The notes beneath the pieces were generated by a model. That model did no database searches. It saw only the letters and a list, made by a program, of their open reading frames with translations, and had not been told where the DNA came from. Of a DNA stretch of 64,000 nt, positions 43,095-53,404 are shown in pieces. The first letter of the stretch is position 1, and each line of letters opens with the position of its first letter. A program made the position numbers and the translations under genes. This DNA is from Caldilineaceae bacterium (GTDB taxonomy: Bacteria > Chloroflexota > Anaerolineae > Caldilineales > Caldilineaceae): contig JAHBVG010000014.1 in NCBI GenBank assembly GCA_019637695.1, positions 35,977 to 99,976 on the forward strand, given 5' to 3'.

Positions 43095-44213
43095 TTACTC
43101 CACTGGAACGATCAGGAATTCATACGGCGTCCCTTCCCATACGATCCAGGGGTTGCCCGTTGTAGGATCGGTGGTGAATTGGGCAGTGTCGAACCCACCG
43201 GGTGCAATCAGCATGACATGCGCCGGGGGACGGACCCACTCCTTCCCAGCGGGTGGTTCAGCGGCGAAGGGATCGGATGCGTCTGCATATTCACCGCCGG
43301 AGAGCATGTAGGAAACGCCGAGGGTAGAGACCTCCGGCGCGGCCCCGCTCATAAACGCGCCCATCCACGCCGTCCAGGTGGGATCAAAGCACATAGGATC
43401 ATTATCTGGTGTGGCCGGCCAGTCGGGCACGCAGAGCCAATCATTGCTGCCTTCGCGTAACATCGCCATCTCACTACCCTGAGACGCCGGCCAGTCCATG
43501 ATCATAGCGCCCTCGGCAATGGACTGTGGAGCTGCGCCCAGAATGTTGCGAAGTTTTGCCTCTACGCTATCCGTGGGAGCGACAGGGTCAGTCGCCTCTC
43601 CGCCCGCTACCACAGGGATCATCAGATGCTCGTACGGGGTGCCCTCCCACATGATCCAGGGCTTACCGGAGGTATAATCTGTAGTGAATTCGTCTGTGTC
43701 AAATCCGTCGGGCCTTAGCAGCATAATGTGCGGCGGCCAGGTCAGCCACTCCTCACCTTCGGGTGGTTGTGTGGCGAAGGGATCGGTGTTGCTGGCATCG
43801 CTGCCGCCAACCAACATATACATGACGCCCAGGGCTGTTACCTCCGGTTCCGCCCCCATCATGAAGGCGTTCATCCAGGCTGCCCAGATTGGATCGAAGC
43901 ACATGGGGTCGTTACCTGGCGTCGCCGGCCAATCCGGCATACAGGTCCACTGGTTGCTGCCCTGGTGGAGCAGGGCCGGCTCGCTGTGCGCTTCAGACGG
44001 CCAATCGATGACGGTTGCATTCTCAGCAATCGCCGGCGGTGCTGCTGACATTGCATTCTGGATTTTGGCTTCTCGATCGGTCTGTTGAGGGGGGACTGCG
44101 GGCGCACTGGGCTGCGGTTCGACCGGCAACACCAGCGGGATCGGTATACATCCGGCCAACAAGACCGCGGCAAAACAGAACGCTACGATAGATCTCGAAA
44201 CGGCAGTGAACAT
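43095..44213 (-). CDS. Lipoprotein with two tandem homologous domains, unknown function
   Basis: A 372-residue lipoprotein. Signal peptide with lipobox LLAGC (Cys 22), a Pro-rich linker, then two halves of about 150 residues that align well: each has MDWP-type and PDWPATPxNDPMCFDP blocks, an MxGAxPEVxxLGVxYML block, and FTTDxTxGxPWIxWEGTPYE near the end. The two PWIxWEGTPYE copies show a recent internal duplication. No known enzymatic domain is recognised; the aromatic, Met-rich blocks suggest a binding protein. ATG at 44213 follows AGGAGG by six bases. The divergent STAND regulator gene starts 182 bases away. Confidence 0.85.
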   Translation of the reverse strand: MFTAVSRSIVAFCFAAVLLAGCIPIPLVLPVEPQPSAPAVPPQQTDREAKIQNAMSAAPPAIAENATVIDWPSEAHSEPALLHQGSNQWTCMPDWPATPGNDPMCFDPIWAAWMNAFMMGAEPEVTALGVMYMLVGGSDASNTDPFATQPPEGEEWLTWPPHIMLLRPDGFDTDEFTTDYTSGKPWIMWEGTPYEHLMIPVVAGGEATDPVAPTDSVEAKLRNILGAAPQSIAEGAMIMDWPASQGSEMAMLREGSNDWLCVPDWPATPDNDPMCFDPTWTAWMGAFMSGAAPEVSTLGVSYMLSGGEYADASDPFAAEPPAGKEWVRPPAHVMLIAPGGFDTAQFTTDPTTGNPWIVWEGTPYEFLIVPVE

Positions 44214-44395
44214 GGTTTCCTCCTGGTGGTGGTGGTGGCTTGGGGAAAACGCCAGTCGTTGAGAATATCTCAAATTTTTCGATTGTGCCCCATGCCTTTT
44301 TGGTGGATAATCACAAATAGACATCTGTACGATAGAGACTCTATTTGCCGGTTGGTGCACAAATCTGTGCCACTTGCCGCTAAAAATGATTGCAC

Positions 44396-47260
44396 ATGGC
44401 CTACTACCCCGAATTTTCCCGCCTTCTCAATCAGGAACTCCAGTGCCGTGAGCGCTCGGCGTCGTGGTTGGCGCAGCGCCTGGGTGTAAGCCCAAGCACG
44501 GTCGCACGCTGGCTGAATCACGGCATGCGCCCCGGCACGGCGGAGATGGTCGTGCAGATCGCTGATATCCTGAGCGTTGCCGCCAACCAGCAGGCGCTTC
44601 TGGTAGCCGCAGGCTACGGATACATCCCTGCCACGCCCGTCGAATCCACTGCTGAGGCGGCGATGGCCGCTGGTTCGGCTGCGCCCACCGTCCATGTACG
44701 GCCGTCCCGGTTGCCTGCGCCAGCTACGCCTCTGGTGGGTCGGGCCGCTGAAAGAGGTCAGATCTCAGCCTGGATAGCGGAATCGACGCAACGGTTGATC
44801 ACCATCGTGGGGCCAGGCGGCACCGGCAAGACCCGGCTGTCGTTGGCCGTAGCCCAGGAACAACAGGCATTGGGACAATTCGAACACGGCGTGGTCTTCG
44901 TCGATCTCACCCCACTGAGCCACGCCGATCAGATGCCGGTGGCCATTGCCAGCGCCATCGGGCTGCCGTTGGAGATCGGCGAACAGCGGCGGTCACCGGA
45001 GCAGCAGATCATTGACTTTCTACAACCACGCCGCCTGCTCCTGGTGCTCGACAATGCAGAACATCTGCTCAATGGCGTTGATCTGGTGGCGAACATCATC
45101 GAGGCTGCGCCCGCTGTGCAGATCCTGGTCACCTCACGCGCGCCGCTGCGCCTGCCTGGGGAACAACTCTACCCGCTGCAAGGTCTCGACTACGCCGATG
45201 GACGCTCCGAAGCCAGCCCCACCGACGCGCCCGCCACCGTACTCTTTTTACAGGCGGCGCGGCGGGTTCGCCCCAATTACCACGCGGATGTAGCCGAACA
45301 GCGTCACATCGCCGAGATCTGCCGCCTGGTCGAAGGGATGCCGCTGGCAATTGAGCTGGCCGCCTCCTGGGTGACGCTGCTTTCGGCAGCGGATATCCTC
45401 GCCGCCATCCGCCGCAGCCTGCACTTTCTGGAAACAGATCTACGCGGGTTGCCGGCGCGCCACCGCAGCATGAAGGCCGTCTTTGACGTCACCTGGCAGC
45501 GCCTGAGCGAGGAAGAACAACAGATCTTTGCCCGGCTCTCGGTCTTCCGGGGCGGCTTTACCCAGGATGCCGTCCGGGACGTGACCGACGCCGAAATGGG
45601 TCAACTGCGCACACTGGCGGGCAGTTCCTTGATCGTCTACACACACGAGCGCAACCGCTACAGCATCCACGAGTTGCTGCGCCAGTACGGCGCGCTGCGC
45701 CTGGCCGAATGGCCGGATCTGGAGGCGGATACCCAAAAGGCGCACAGCGCCTTCTACCTCGACCTGCTGCGTCGGCGTCAAAATCCACTCAAGAGCCGGG
45801 GGCTGCCCACAGATTTGCAGGTGCTAGATGTAGAAACGGAGAATCTGAGCCGCGCCTGGCATTGGGCGGCTGAACATGATCAGGTGGAGGGTATCGCCGA
45901 GACGCTGGATGGGATGGGGATCTATCTGCAATGGCGCGGTCGTTCTGGCGAGGGCGAAGCCGCCTTTGGATTGGCCGCCGCCGCGCTGGAACGCGTCGGG
46001 GAGACGCGTCACCTTGCGCGTGCGCTGGCCTGGCAGGCGCTTTTTACGCGCATGGTGGGGCAGAGTGAGCAGGCGGCACAACTGCTGGCCCGAAGCCGCC
46101 AGAACCTCGATAGCCTGTCGTTGTGCATTGACGACGCCCATTCCGAACAAGCCTTTGTTCTTATGCAGATGGGCGCGATTGCCGCCGCCCGCGATACAGA
46201 GACAGCCGAGATCCACTACCGGCAGAGCCTGGCGCTCTTTGAGGCACTGGGGGAAGCGTGGTACGCCGCAGAAGTGCTGCTTGGCCTCGGGCATGTTTGC
46301 CTCACTCAGGGTGATTTCGACGGGCAACGCACCTGTGTGCAGAAGGCGCTGGATACGTACCGCGCCCTCGGCAACGTGCGCGGCACCGCCTCGGCGCTGT
46401 CGATGTTGGCCGATATTGACAGCTATCGCGGACGCCCGTTGAGCGGGCTGGAATTGGGCTTCGAGAGCCTGGCCGCCTTCCGCTCGCTGGGCGACCCTCT
46501 TGGGGTTGCTACGTCTCTCTCGCGCCTGGGCATGACCTATATGAATCTGGGCGACGTAACCAGCGCGCGGCAGGTCGTCAACGAAAGCGCCGCCATTTTC
46601 AGCGAAGTAGGCTCACGGCGCGACCAGGCCATCGCCTTTGCCTTTCTCTGCGCCGTGGAGTTGATGGCAGGCGATTATTGGCAGGCGCACGCCAATGCAC
46701 AACGTTGCGTGGCGATTGCGACCCAATCGGACGATCAATTTGTATTGGGCGTTGCCGTTGGTTTTCTGGGCTGGGCGCAGCTGACCGTCGGCAATCTCCA
46801 CGGCGCATTGCATACCCTGCGCGAGTCCGTGATCATCACGAAAGGGGCCGGTGCAACGATGGATCTCACCCGCGCCTATGCCCTGCTTGGGATGGCGCAG
46901 TGGCAGAACGGGCAGGAGAAACAGGCCCGCGCCCATTGCTATCAAAGCCTGCGTCTCAGCGCCCAGGTTGCCGACGCCTGGAGCCTGCTGACCGCCATAG
47001 GGACATCGCTGGCGATTCTGGCCGGCGGTGAAAATCCTGTGCGCGCCGTGGAGCTATACAGCATGCTCAGACACGATTCCCTGGGCGCGGCCTGCCGTTG
47101 GCTCGAAGACAGCATCGGCACTCACGTCAACGCGGCGATGGAACAGCTTCCCCATGACGTCGTCGCGGCGGCTCTCAGCCGTGGACAAGGGTTGAATCAA
47201 CGAGAAGAAGCAGCAAAGCTCGTAGATGAAGTCGCGACACTTGGTTGGGAGTTACAGTGA
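44396..47260 (+). CDS. STAND-type ATPase regulator with HTH and TPR domains
   Basis: A 954-residue signal-transduction ATPase. Residues 5-65 are a Cro/XRE-type helix-turn-helix (LAQRLGVSPSTVARWLNHG). A NB-ARC-like ATPase follows: Walker A GPGGTGKT at 139-146, Walker B LLLVLDNAEHL at 214-224, and the sensor SRAPLRLPGEQLYPL. From about residue 470 to 954 it is a long series of TPR-like helical repeats, the usual sensor domain. ATG at 44396 is preferred over TTG at 44390; neither has a clear ribosome site. It faces the duplicated lipoprotein gene, so it probably controls it, but that is inferred from layout only. Confidence 0.9.
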   Translation: MAYYPEFSRLLNQELQCRERSASWLAQRLGVSPSTVARWLNHGMRPGTAEMVVQIADILSVAANQQALLVAAGYGYIPATPVESTAEAAMAAGSAAPTVHVRPSRLPAPATPLVGRAAERGQISAWIAESTQRLITIVGPGGTGKTRLSLAVAQEQQALGQFEHGVVFVDLTPLSHADQMPVAIASAIGLPLEIGEQRRSPEQQIIDFLQPRRLLLVLDNAEHLLNGVDLVANIIEAAPAVQILVTSRAPLRLPGEQLYPLQGLDYADGRSEASPTDAPATVLFLQAARRVRPNYHADVAEQRHIAEICRLVEGMPLAIELAASWVTLLSAADILAAIRRSLHFLETDLRGLPARHRSMKAVFDVTWQRLSEEEQQIFARLSVFRGGFTQDAVRDVTDAEMGQLRTLAGSSLIVYTHERNRYSIHELLRQYGALRLAEWPDLEADTQKAHSAFYLDLLRRRQNPLKSRGLPTDLQVLDVETENLSRAWHWAAEHDQVEGIAETLDGMGIYLQWRGRSGEGEAAFGLAAAALERVGETRHLARALAWQALFTRMVGQSEQAAQLLARSRQNLDSLSLCIDDAHSEQAFVLMQMGAIAAARDTETAEIHYRQSLALFEALGEAWYAAEVLLGLGHVCLTQGDFDGQRTCVQKALDTYRALGNVRGTASALSMLADIDSYRGRPLSGLELGFESLAAFRSLGDPLGVATSLSRLGMTYMNLGDVTSARQVVNESAAIFSEVGSRRDQAIAFAFLCAVELMAGDYWQAHANAQRCVAIATQSDDQFVLGVAVGFLGWAQLTVGNLHGALHTLRESVIITKGAGATMDLTRAYALLGMAQWQNGQEKQARAHCYQSLRLSAQVADAWSLLTAIGTSLAILAGGENPVRAVELYSMLRHDSLGAACRWLEDSIGTHVNAAMEQLPHDVVAAALSRGQGLNQREEAAKLVDEVATLGWELQ

Positions 47261-47263
47261 GGG

Positions 47264-47306
47264 TTGATTGGAGGGATTGAGCAGCACTCTCCTCAATCCC
47301 CAATCA
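47264..47306. terminator. Dyad between the STAND and Nudix genes
   Basis: GATTGGAGGGATTGAG pairs with CTCAATCCCCAATC; the right arm contains the Nudix stop codon. Heptamer-like in composition. Confidence 0.65.
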
Positions 47307-47919
47307 CCGCCTCGGGGCATGTAAGATAGCGATAAACCAGATCGTGGGCGAGCGAACGCCAGTATCCCCAGCGGCGACGTTTACCACGTAGACCGCGCAG
47401 GGCCAGGGCAACGTAGCCTAGTTGTTCGGGGGCAATCAATTGGTAGCCAGAAATTTCCTGGGTATCGCTGCCGTTTAGCTCTTTACTCAGACTTTCGAGG
47501 TAGAAGATATAGCTGGTGAAGGAAGTCGTGTCGCCGTTGAGATGAAAGCGGCAGTCGAAGATGCCCAAGAAACGACGCACCGCCACCGCCTGGCCCGTCT
47601 CCTCTTCAATCTCGCGGAAGAGCGCATCCTCTACAGCTTCGTTGGGGTTGATGCCGCCGGTGGGCAGCCGATAGATCAAGTTGTTATATTGGGCTTTGGT
47701 GTGGAGCAGAATTTCCCCGCTCGGTTGGCGAATCGCAAAGACCACTTCGCCGCGCCGATCTGAGACAGGACGCCAACGTTGTCGGGCTAAATGTTCGTCG
47801 GCCGTGATGTCGTAGCGCCTGTAGACAGGATTGCCATACCTGGCCGATAAGGTGACTACTTCCGCCGGGTCAATGGCTGTGTAATGCGTCTGGACGCCAA
47901 AAAGCGTATGTGTTTCCAA
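47293..47919 (-). CDS. Nudix hydrolase
   Basis: A 208-residue enzyme that should cleave a nucleoside-diphosphate derivative. The Nudix box is complete: GGINPNEAVEDALFREIEEETG, in which the R-E-x2-E-E core is intact. It is preceded by a strand-rich N-terminus (WRPVSDRRGEVVFAIRQ). The region after the box is longer than in minimal Nudix proteins and ends in a basic amphipathic helix (LRGLRGKRRRWG). Substrate is unknown. GAGGAG lies about seven bases before the ATG at 47919. It converges with the STAND gene. Confidence 0.93.
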   Translation of the reverse strand: METHTLFGVQTHYTAIDPAEVVTLSARYGNPVYRRYDITADEHLARQRWRPVSDRRGEVVFAIRQPSGEILLHTKAQYNNLIYRLPTGGINPNEAVEDALFREIEEETGQAVAVRRFLGIFDCRFHLNGDTTSFTSYIFYLESLSKELNGSDTQEISGYQLIAPEQLGYVALALRGLRGKRRRWGYWRSLAHDLVYRYLTCPEAVIGD

Positions 47920-48036
47920 ATTTCTCCTCCTCGGGGGATGGGATTTGAATCAGGATGATGCTCATGGATGTCGCTTTTCTGAGAAGAAAGTTGGAGGGTG
48001 ATCGATGATGCGATGATGGGATGATCTTTGAATCCC

Positions 48037-50133
48037 TCAATCGCCTACGCCCGAACTCTGGCCCCGCTTCACTCGCCGCAGCTCACTGACCACCGCGGCC
48101 ACTAACAGGATGCCTACCGTCGCCAGCGAGATCCATCCACCAATGCGTCGGGGCGGTGTATCTTCGTAACGCAAGAGGATATACCCTTCGCCCACGGGCG
48201 GCGCTGGCACAACCATGCGCCCAAGCGTACTCTCGCTTGTCTCGATGGCGATCCTTGCGGCGGTTTCGGCGTAGCTCGGAAAGGCTGGGCAGGGCATTCG
48301 TCCCGGTTCTGGCGTCGTTCCCGGCGGCAGACACCCCTCTGGCACAATGGGCAGTTCCTCGATGATTTCGCCGTGTACGCCATCGAGCAGATAAGCTCGC
48401 CATCCCGGATAGTAGAAGTGGTTGAAGACAATGCGCTGATCGGACCGCGGCGTACAATCCCCCGGCCGGTTGCCCGGCTCGGTGCAGAAGTAGATCTCTT
48501 CCATCACCGTATTGTGCGCCACAGAACCAACTGCGATCTGCTCGTAATCCACCGATTCATAATCGACTTTCGATGTGATCGGCTTTACCGGTAGCCCTGC
48601 TTCATCCAATTCTACCACGTAATATTCTGCTATTGGACTCCAATTCGGGATCTCCCTTACCCAGGCCGTGCTGCCAGTCATCTCGTCGGCGTCGCGTTGA
48701 AAGCGCATGAGCGCCGCCAATCCAATCGGACCTTCGGCGGGTTCGCTGATTTCGACTTGCAACAGCGGATAGCTCGCCAGGATTGCCACCGCTATCGGCG
48801 CCAGCAGAGAGAGCGAGAATGAAGATAAAGTCGGGTCTGTCGCGATTCTATCTTCATTCTCAGCCAACAGCAAGCCAGCCAGGATCGAGAGTGCAAGTGC
48901 AGCTACAGGCAACCATCGCCACGGAAACTGCGCAGATTGGAGAATCCCACCAACCACCGGCCAATCCCACAGAAATGCGAATGGTTCCAAGCCTACTGCA
49001 ATTGCGCCAACGGCAACAATGGGGAAGATCACTACCTCGGCGCGCAACCGCGGAATGCGCCAGCTTATGAAGAGGCCCAGGATGGCAAAGAGCAGCGCTG
49101 CTGAGCCCAGTTGAAAGCCGATGGGATCATCTGGCCCAGGCTGGCTGCTGCCGAATCCCCAATGCGGACTAAAGAGTTGGAAGAAGTAGAGAAAATCATC
49201 GCGGAAGTTGTAACGTCCATCGAACCATTGATCCGTGCGCACATAGTTGCGCTCCAGCACCATGGGGATCAAAAAGATGGCGCCCAGCCCTATCCCCAGG
49301 ATGCCGCCCAGCGCCGGCGCGATGGCAGCGCGGACGAAATTGATCATCTGCGTCGTGCGCTGACGAACGCCGCTGGCCCGAAAGAGGAGCAAAGCTAGAA
49401 TATAGAGTACCAGCACCGGCGTAAAGAGGACGAAGATCAGGTTGCTCGTGAGCAGCAGCCCGGCGTAGCTGATCGCCCCACCCGCGATCCACCCGAAGGA
49501 TGGCTGCCGGACCATCTCGCGGAAGCTCCACAGGCAGAGGGGCAGCCAGAGGAAGGCGGTGCTTTCGGCCAGATTTCCGCGCACGTAGAGGACGAGCAGA
49601 TGATAGGGGATGTAGGTGTAGACGACAGCGGCCAGCAGCCCGGCGCGTCGCCCGGCCAACGAACGCACAAACCCGTACATTGTCCCCGCGCTGAGGACGA
49701 TGCCCAGCACAAAGATGCTTTCCACAGCGGCGGTGTGGCTCAACCCGCCAAAGTGGAGCATCAGTTGGGCCAGAAAGTGGCTCAACGGACCGTAGATGTT
49801 GAAAAAAGGATAGCCGTAGCCGAAGGCAAAATCTGGACTCCAGCGCGGCCACCAGACGCCATCCTGCACCAGACGGTCGAACTCAAAGAGAAAATAGACA
49901 TGATGGCGGGCGTCGTTGGCGCCCCAAAAATAACCGGGCAACAGAAAGGGTGCCACGGCGAAGAGGGTCAAGGCGAGGGAGAGCCAAAAGAAAGAGTCGC
50001 GCCAGAGAGCGTAGTGCGTAGTGCGTAGTGCGTAGTGCGTAGTGCCGTCTGCCGTCTGCTGTCTGCTGTCTACAATACTCACTCCGCCACTTTTGCCTTT
50101 TGGTTTTTGCCTTTTGCCTTCTTTACTCTCCAT
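48037..50133 (-). CDS. Large integral membrane protein (GT-C or YfhO-like class)
   Basis: About 698 residues with around 12 hydrophobic helices and a soluble C-terminal region at about 480-670. Repeated motifs (PRWSPDFAFGYGYPFFNIYGP, VYTYIPYHLLVLYVRGNLAES) resemble membrane glycosyltransferases or YfhO-like proteins that use lipid-linked sugars. The ATG at 50133 lies seven bases after AAGGTGA and overlaps the stop of the upstream gene by 11 bases, so translation is coupled. Residues 5-41 are encoded by intergenic heptamer repeats (TTTTGCC, GTCTGCT and GTAGTGC units on the plus strand), an unusual N-terminal addition. The next gene upstream is a related membrane protein. Confidence 0.85.
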   Translation of the reverse strand: MESKEGKRQKPKGKSGGVSIVDSRQQTADGTTHYALRTTHYALWRDSFFWLSLALTLFAVAPFLLPGYFWGANDARHHVYFLFEFDRLVQDGVWWPRWSPDFAFGYGYPFFNIYGPLSHFLAQLMLHFGGLSHTAAVESIFVLGIVLSAGTMYGFVRSLAGRRAGLLAAVVYTYIPYHLLVLYVRGNLAESTAFLWLPLCLWSFREMVRQPSFGWIAGGAISYAGLLLTSNLIFVLFTPVLVLYILALLLFRASGVRQRTTQMINFVRAAIAPALGGILGIGLGAIFLIPMVLERNYVRTDQWFDGRYNFRDDFLYFFQLFSPHWGFGSSQPGPDDPIGFQLGSAALLFAILGLFISWRIPRLRAEVVIFPIVAVGAIAVGLEPFAFLWDWPVVGGILQSAQFPWRWLPVAALALSILAGLLLAENEDRIATDPTLSSFSLSLLAPIAVAILASYPLLQVEISEPAEGPIGLAALMRFQRDADEMTGSTAWVREIPNWSPIAEYYVVELDEAGLPVKPITSKVDYESVDYEQIAVGSVAHNTVMEEIYFCTEPGNRPGDCTPRSDQRIVFNHFYYPGWRAYLLDGVHGEIIEELPIVPEGCLPPGTTPEPGRMPCPAFPSYAETAARIAIETSESTLGRMVVPAPPVGEGYILLRYEDTPPRRIGGWISLATVGILLVAAVVSELRRVKRGQSSGVGD
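50011..50121. repeat. Heptamer repeats inside the N-terminus of a membrane protein gene
   Basis: On the plus strand the units are GTAGTGC (five times), GTCTGCC/GTCTGCT (three times) and TTTTGCC/TTTTGGT (four times). They lie downstream of the start codon at 50133 in the minus-strand gene, so they are translated. Confidence 0.75.
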
Positions 50134-51676
50134 ACAAGATCACCTTATCGTCGCCGTCCATGAGGGGGAGGCGGACGCCATCGCGCCAGTCGTAATAGCC
50201 GAAATAGTAGCGGAGGTTGGCAGCGTTGGGGTCTACCGGCAGATCAAGCCCATAGGTGGCCGTGAAGATTTCGCCCGGCTGCCAATCGGTGGCGGGGCGG
50301 TCGGCCAGTGGTTGTTGATCCAATTGGGCGATGACTTCGTAACCTTCGCCGGTGGCGTCGCCGCGCAGGGCCTGAAAGAAGAGATTGTAAGCAAAGGGCA
50401 AAGGACGCTGCAATTGCCAGACCACAGAGAGTTCCGCGTTGCCGTCGCCAGTGGGCGAAGAACGCTCGGCAATCGTCGCTTCGAGCAGCACAAGATCGGC
50501 TCTTTCCCCATAGACGGCGACCGGGAGCGTCGGCGGCTGATAGCGGGTAAAGGTGGGCAGCAAATAGGGGAAACTTGCCAAGATCACCACGGCCAGCAAT
50601 GTTGCCCAATAGGATCGCTCGCCTAGCGCCGGCGAGAGCAGCGGCAGGCTGCCCGCCGTCGCCGCCAGGAAGGGCAAGACCGGCAAGAGGATCTGCCCAG
50701 GGTAGGTGAACAAGCGTGCTGCGCCGGAGACGGACCAGAGCGGCGCGCTGATCCCCAAACTCAGGAGGATAGCGATCCCCCCAGCAGTGAGGCCGAAGAT
50801 CAGCAGTCGATCTTGTTCCAATATCAAAGGGGATAGACGCCTATCATACTCTCGGCGGCGCATCCACAGCAGCCAGGTGGCGATGAGACTAAAGCCAATC
50901 GGCACAAACCCTACCACAAAGAGGGTAGATGGATCGTCGCCCACGAGAAGTTGATAGAGATCGAGAAAATGGTGTTCAAACATAACCGGCTGCTGCCCAC
51001 GTATCCCCCAAACGGGGATCAAACTGAGCAGCCCGGCGATCCCGGCAATCGAGACGGCCAAGGCGGCCAACTGATCCCGTTCCACAAAGAGGATGTAAAA
51101 CACAAGCAAGAGGGTAATGGGGACGGCCAGCCCGGCCTGAGTGCGCCAGATCCAGAGCAGGGCGATGACGCTGAGACCCATCGTCGCCGGGCTGCGCGAG
51201 AGCCGATAGAGTGTCAACCCGGCCAGAACAGAGGGCAGCAACCCCAGGATCAAGGCATCGCTCAAATTGCCGCGCAGGTAGAGGGTCGTGAGCAGCGGCG
51301 GCATCAACCCATAGCTCAGCCCGGCCAGCCCGGCCGAGCGATCCCCAAAGCGAGGAGCCAGCCAGAGGTAGATTCCCAGGCTGCCCAGGATCACCGCCAG
51401 GATAAAGATCACGCGTACGGCAACGGTGGCGGAGATCCCCAATTGGATGAGCGGATAAGTCAGGATAAAGGTGGCGCTGCCCGATCCGCGCCAGAGATCG
51501 GGGATAGTGGCGATCTCGGCGATAGGGGCGGCGAAGCGGGCGTTGAAGATCGGCGCAAAGCCTTCACTGCTCTGCCAATAACCAGGATAGGTGGCAGGCG
51601 CCCAGGCAAAGATGGTCAGGAGTAACACCATCCATAGCCCGATGGCGCGATTGAATCCACTTCCCTCTGTAGTCAT
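50123..51676 (-). CDS. Integral membrane protein, probable GT-C-type glycosyltransferase relative
   Basis: A 517-residue membrane protein with about 10-11 hydrophobic helices and a soluble C-terminal segment (about 400-517). The opening RAIGLWMVLLLTIFAWAP, a PxYP-type loop (ATYPGYWQSSEGF) and the later YLRGNLSDALILGLLP motif parallel the next gene, so the two are likely paralogues. A clear active-site acidic residue of GT-C enzymes is not obvious, so a transferase role is inferred. No clear ribosome site was found near 51676. It is followed by the coupled second membrane protein and preceded by the small gene at 51722. Confidence 0.8.
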   Translation of the reverse strand: MTTEGSGFNRAIGLWMVLLLTIFAWAPATYPGYWQSSEGFAPIFNARFAAPIAEIATIPDLWRGSGSATFILTYPLIQLGISATVAVRVIFILAVILGSLGIYLWLAPRFGDRSAGLAGLSYGLMPPLLTTLYLRGNLSDALILGLLPSVLAGLTLYRLSRSPATMGLSVIALLWIWRTQAGLAVPITLLLVFYILFVERDQLAALAVSIAGIAGLLSLIPVWGIRGQQPVMFEHHFLDLYQLLVGDDPSTLFVVGFVPIGFSLIATWLLWMRRREYDRRLSPLILEQDRLLIFGLTAGGIAILLSLGISAPLWSVSGAARLFTYPGQILLPVLPFLAATAGSLPLLSPALGERSYWATLLAVVILASFPYLLPTFTRYQPPTLPVAVYGERADLVLLEATIAERSSPTGDGNAELSVVWQLQRPLPFAYNLFFQALRGDATGEGYEVIAQLDQQPLADRPATDWQPGEIFTATYGLDLPVDPNAANLRYYFGYYDWRDGVRLPLMDGDDKVILYGE

Positions 51677-51721
51677 GGGGCGATTATAGCAGGGGCGTAC
51701 GCGGGGAGGGAAATTTATCCA

Positions 51722-52297
51722 TCATTCTTCGAGCAACACACCTTCTTCCGATTCAATTTGGGCGCGGTTGAGGAGGACGCCGCCGCCCTCAGCGCCGCCA
51801 GGATTAACGACAGTGACAACCATCCCATCACGGATCTGGGCGCGGCGGACGCGAAGCGCCTCTATTTCGGTCAGGTTGAGGCCATATCGATTCTTGGGGT
51901 GGAGCAGCAGATCAATGAGATCCAGCCCGATCAACTGGGCCAAATGGCGCTGGTTGTGGAAGTTCGTCCATTCCACAGGCGCGATGCGTAAAAATTCCTC
52001 GGCGGCCAGGGTGCGTGTCCATGCCAACCGCAGAGGATAAATGCTGCGCTCCAGGCGCAGGCCCAGCATCCACTCTACGCCCGATGGCGCGGTGATGTCG
52101 CGACCCAGCAGAAAATAGAGACGATCCACGTTGCTGATTGCCTCAAAAAGGGAGTCGTAGCTGAGGCCATCGGCGGGCGTGCGCCGAATTTCCGCCCCAA
52201 TCTGAACGGGCAATTCGGCCAATGTCTGCCCGATCACCGCACGCGCGCTTTCCAGATCGCGCGTCGCACTGACAAAGATACGGAGTGTTTCCGCCAT
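51722..52297 (-). CDS. Protein with DUF4062-like N-terminal domain
   Basis: A 191-residue protein. The first 30 residues, LRIFVSATRDLESARAVIGQ, resemble the DUF4062 domain (IFVSSTxxDLxxER), a TIR-fold-like module usually found at the N-terminus of NTPase defence or signalling proteins, here without such a partner. The middle predicts a helix-strand domain (YFLLGRDITAPSGVEWML) and the end is acidic. It lies ten bases downstream of gmd on the same strand and is probably co-transcribed with it. The reason for its place in a sugar operon is not known. Confidence 0.6.
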   Translation of the reverse strand: MAETLRIFVSATRDLESARAVIGQTLAELPVQIGAEIRRTPADGLSYDSLFEAISNVDRLYFLLGRDITAPSGVEWMLGLRLERSIYPLRLAWTRTLAAEEFLRIAPVEWTNFHNQRHLAQLIGLDLIDLLLHPKNRYGLNLTEIEALRVRRAQIRDGMVVTVVNPGGAEGGGVLLNRAQIESEEGVLLEE

Positions 52298-52307
52298 TAG
52301 ATCACCT

Positions 52308-53398
<1,091 letters not shown>

Positions 53399-53404
<6 letters not shown>

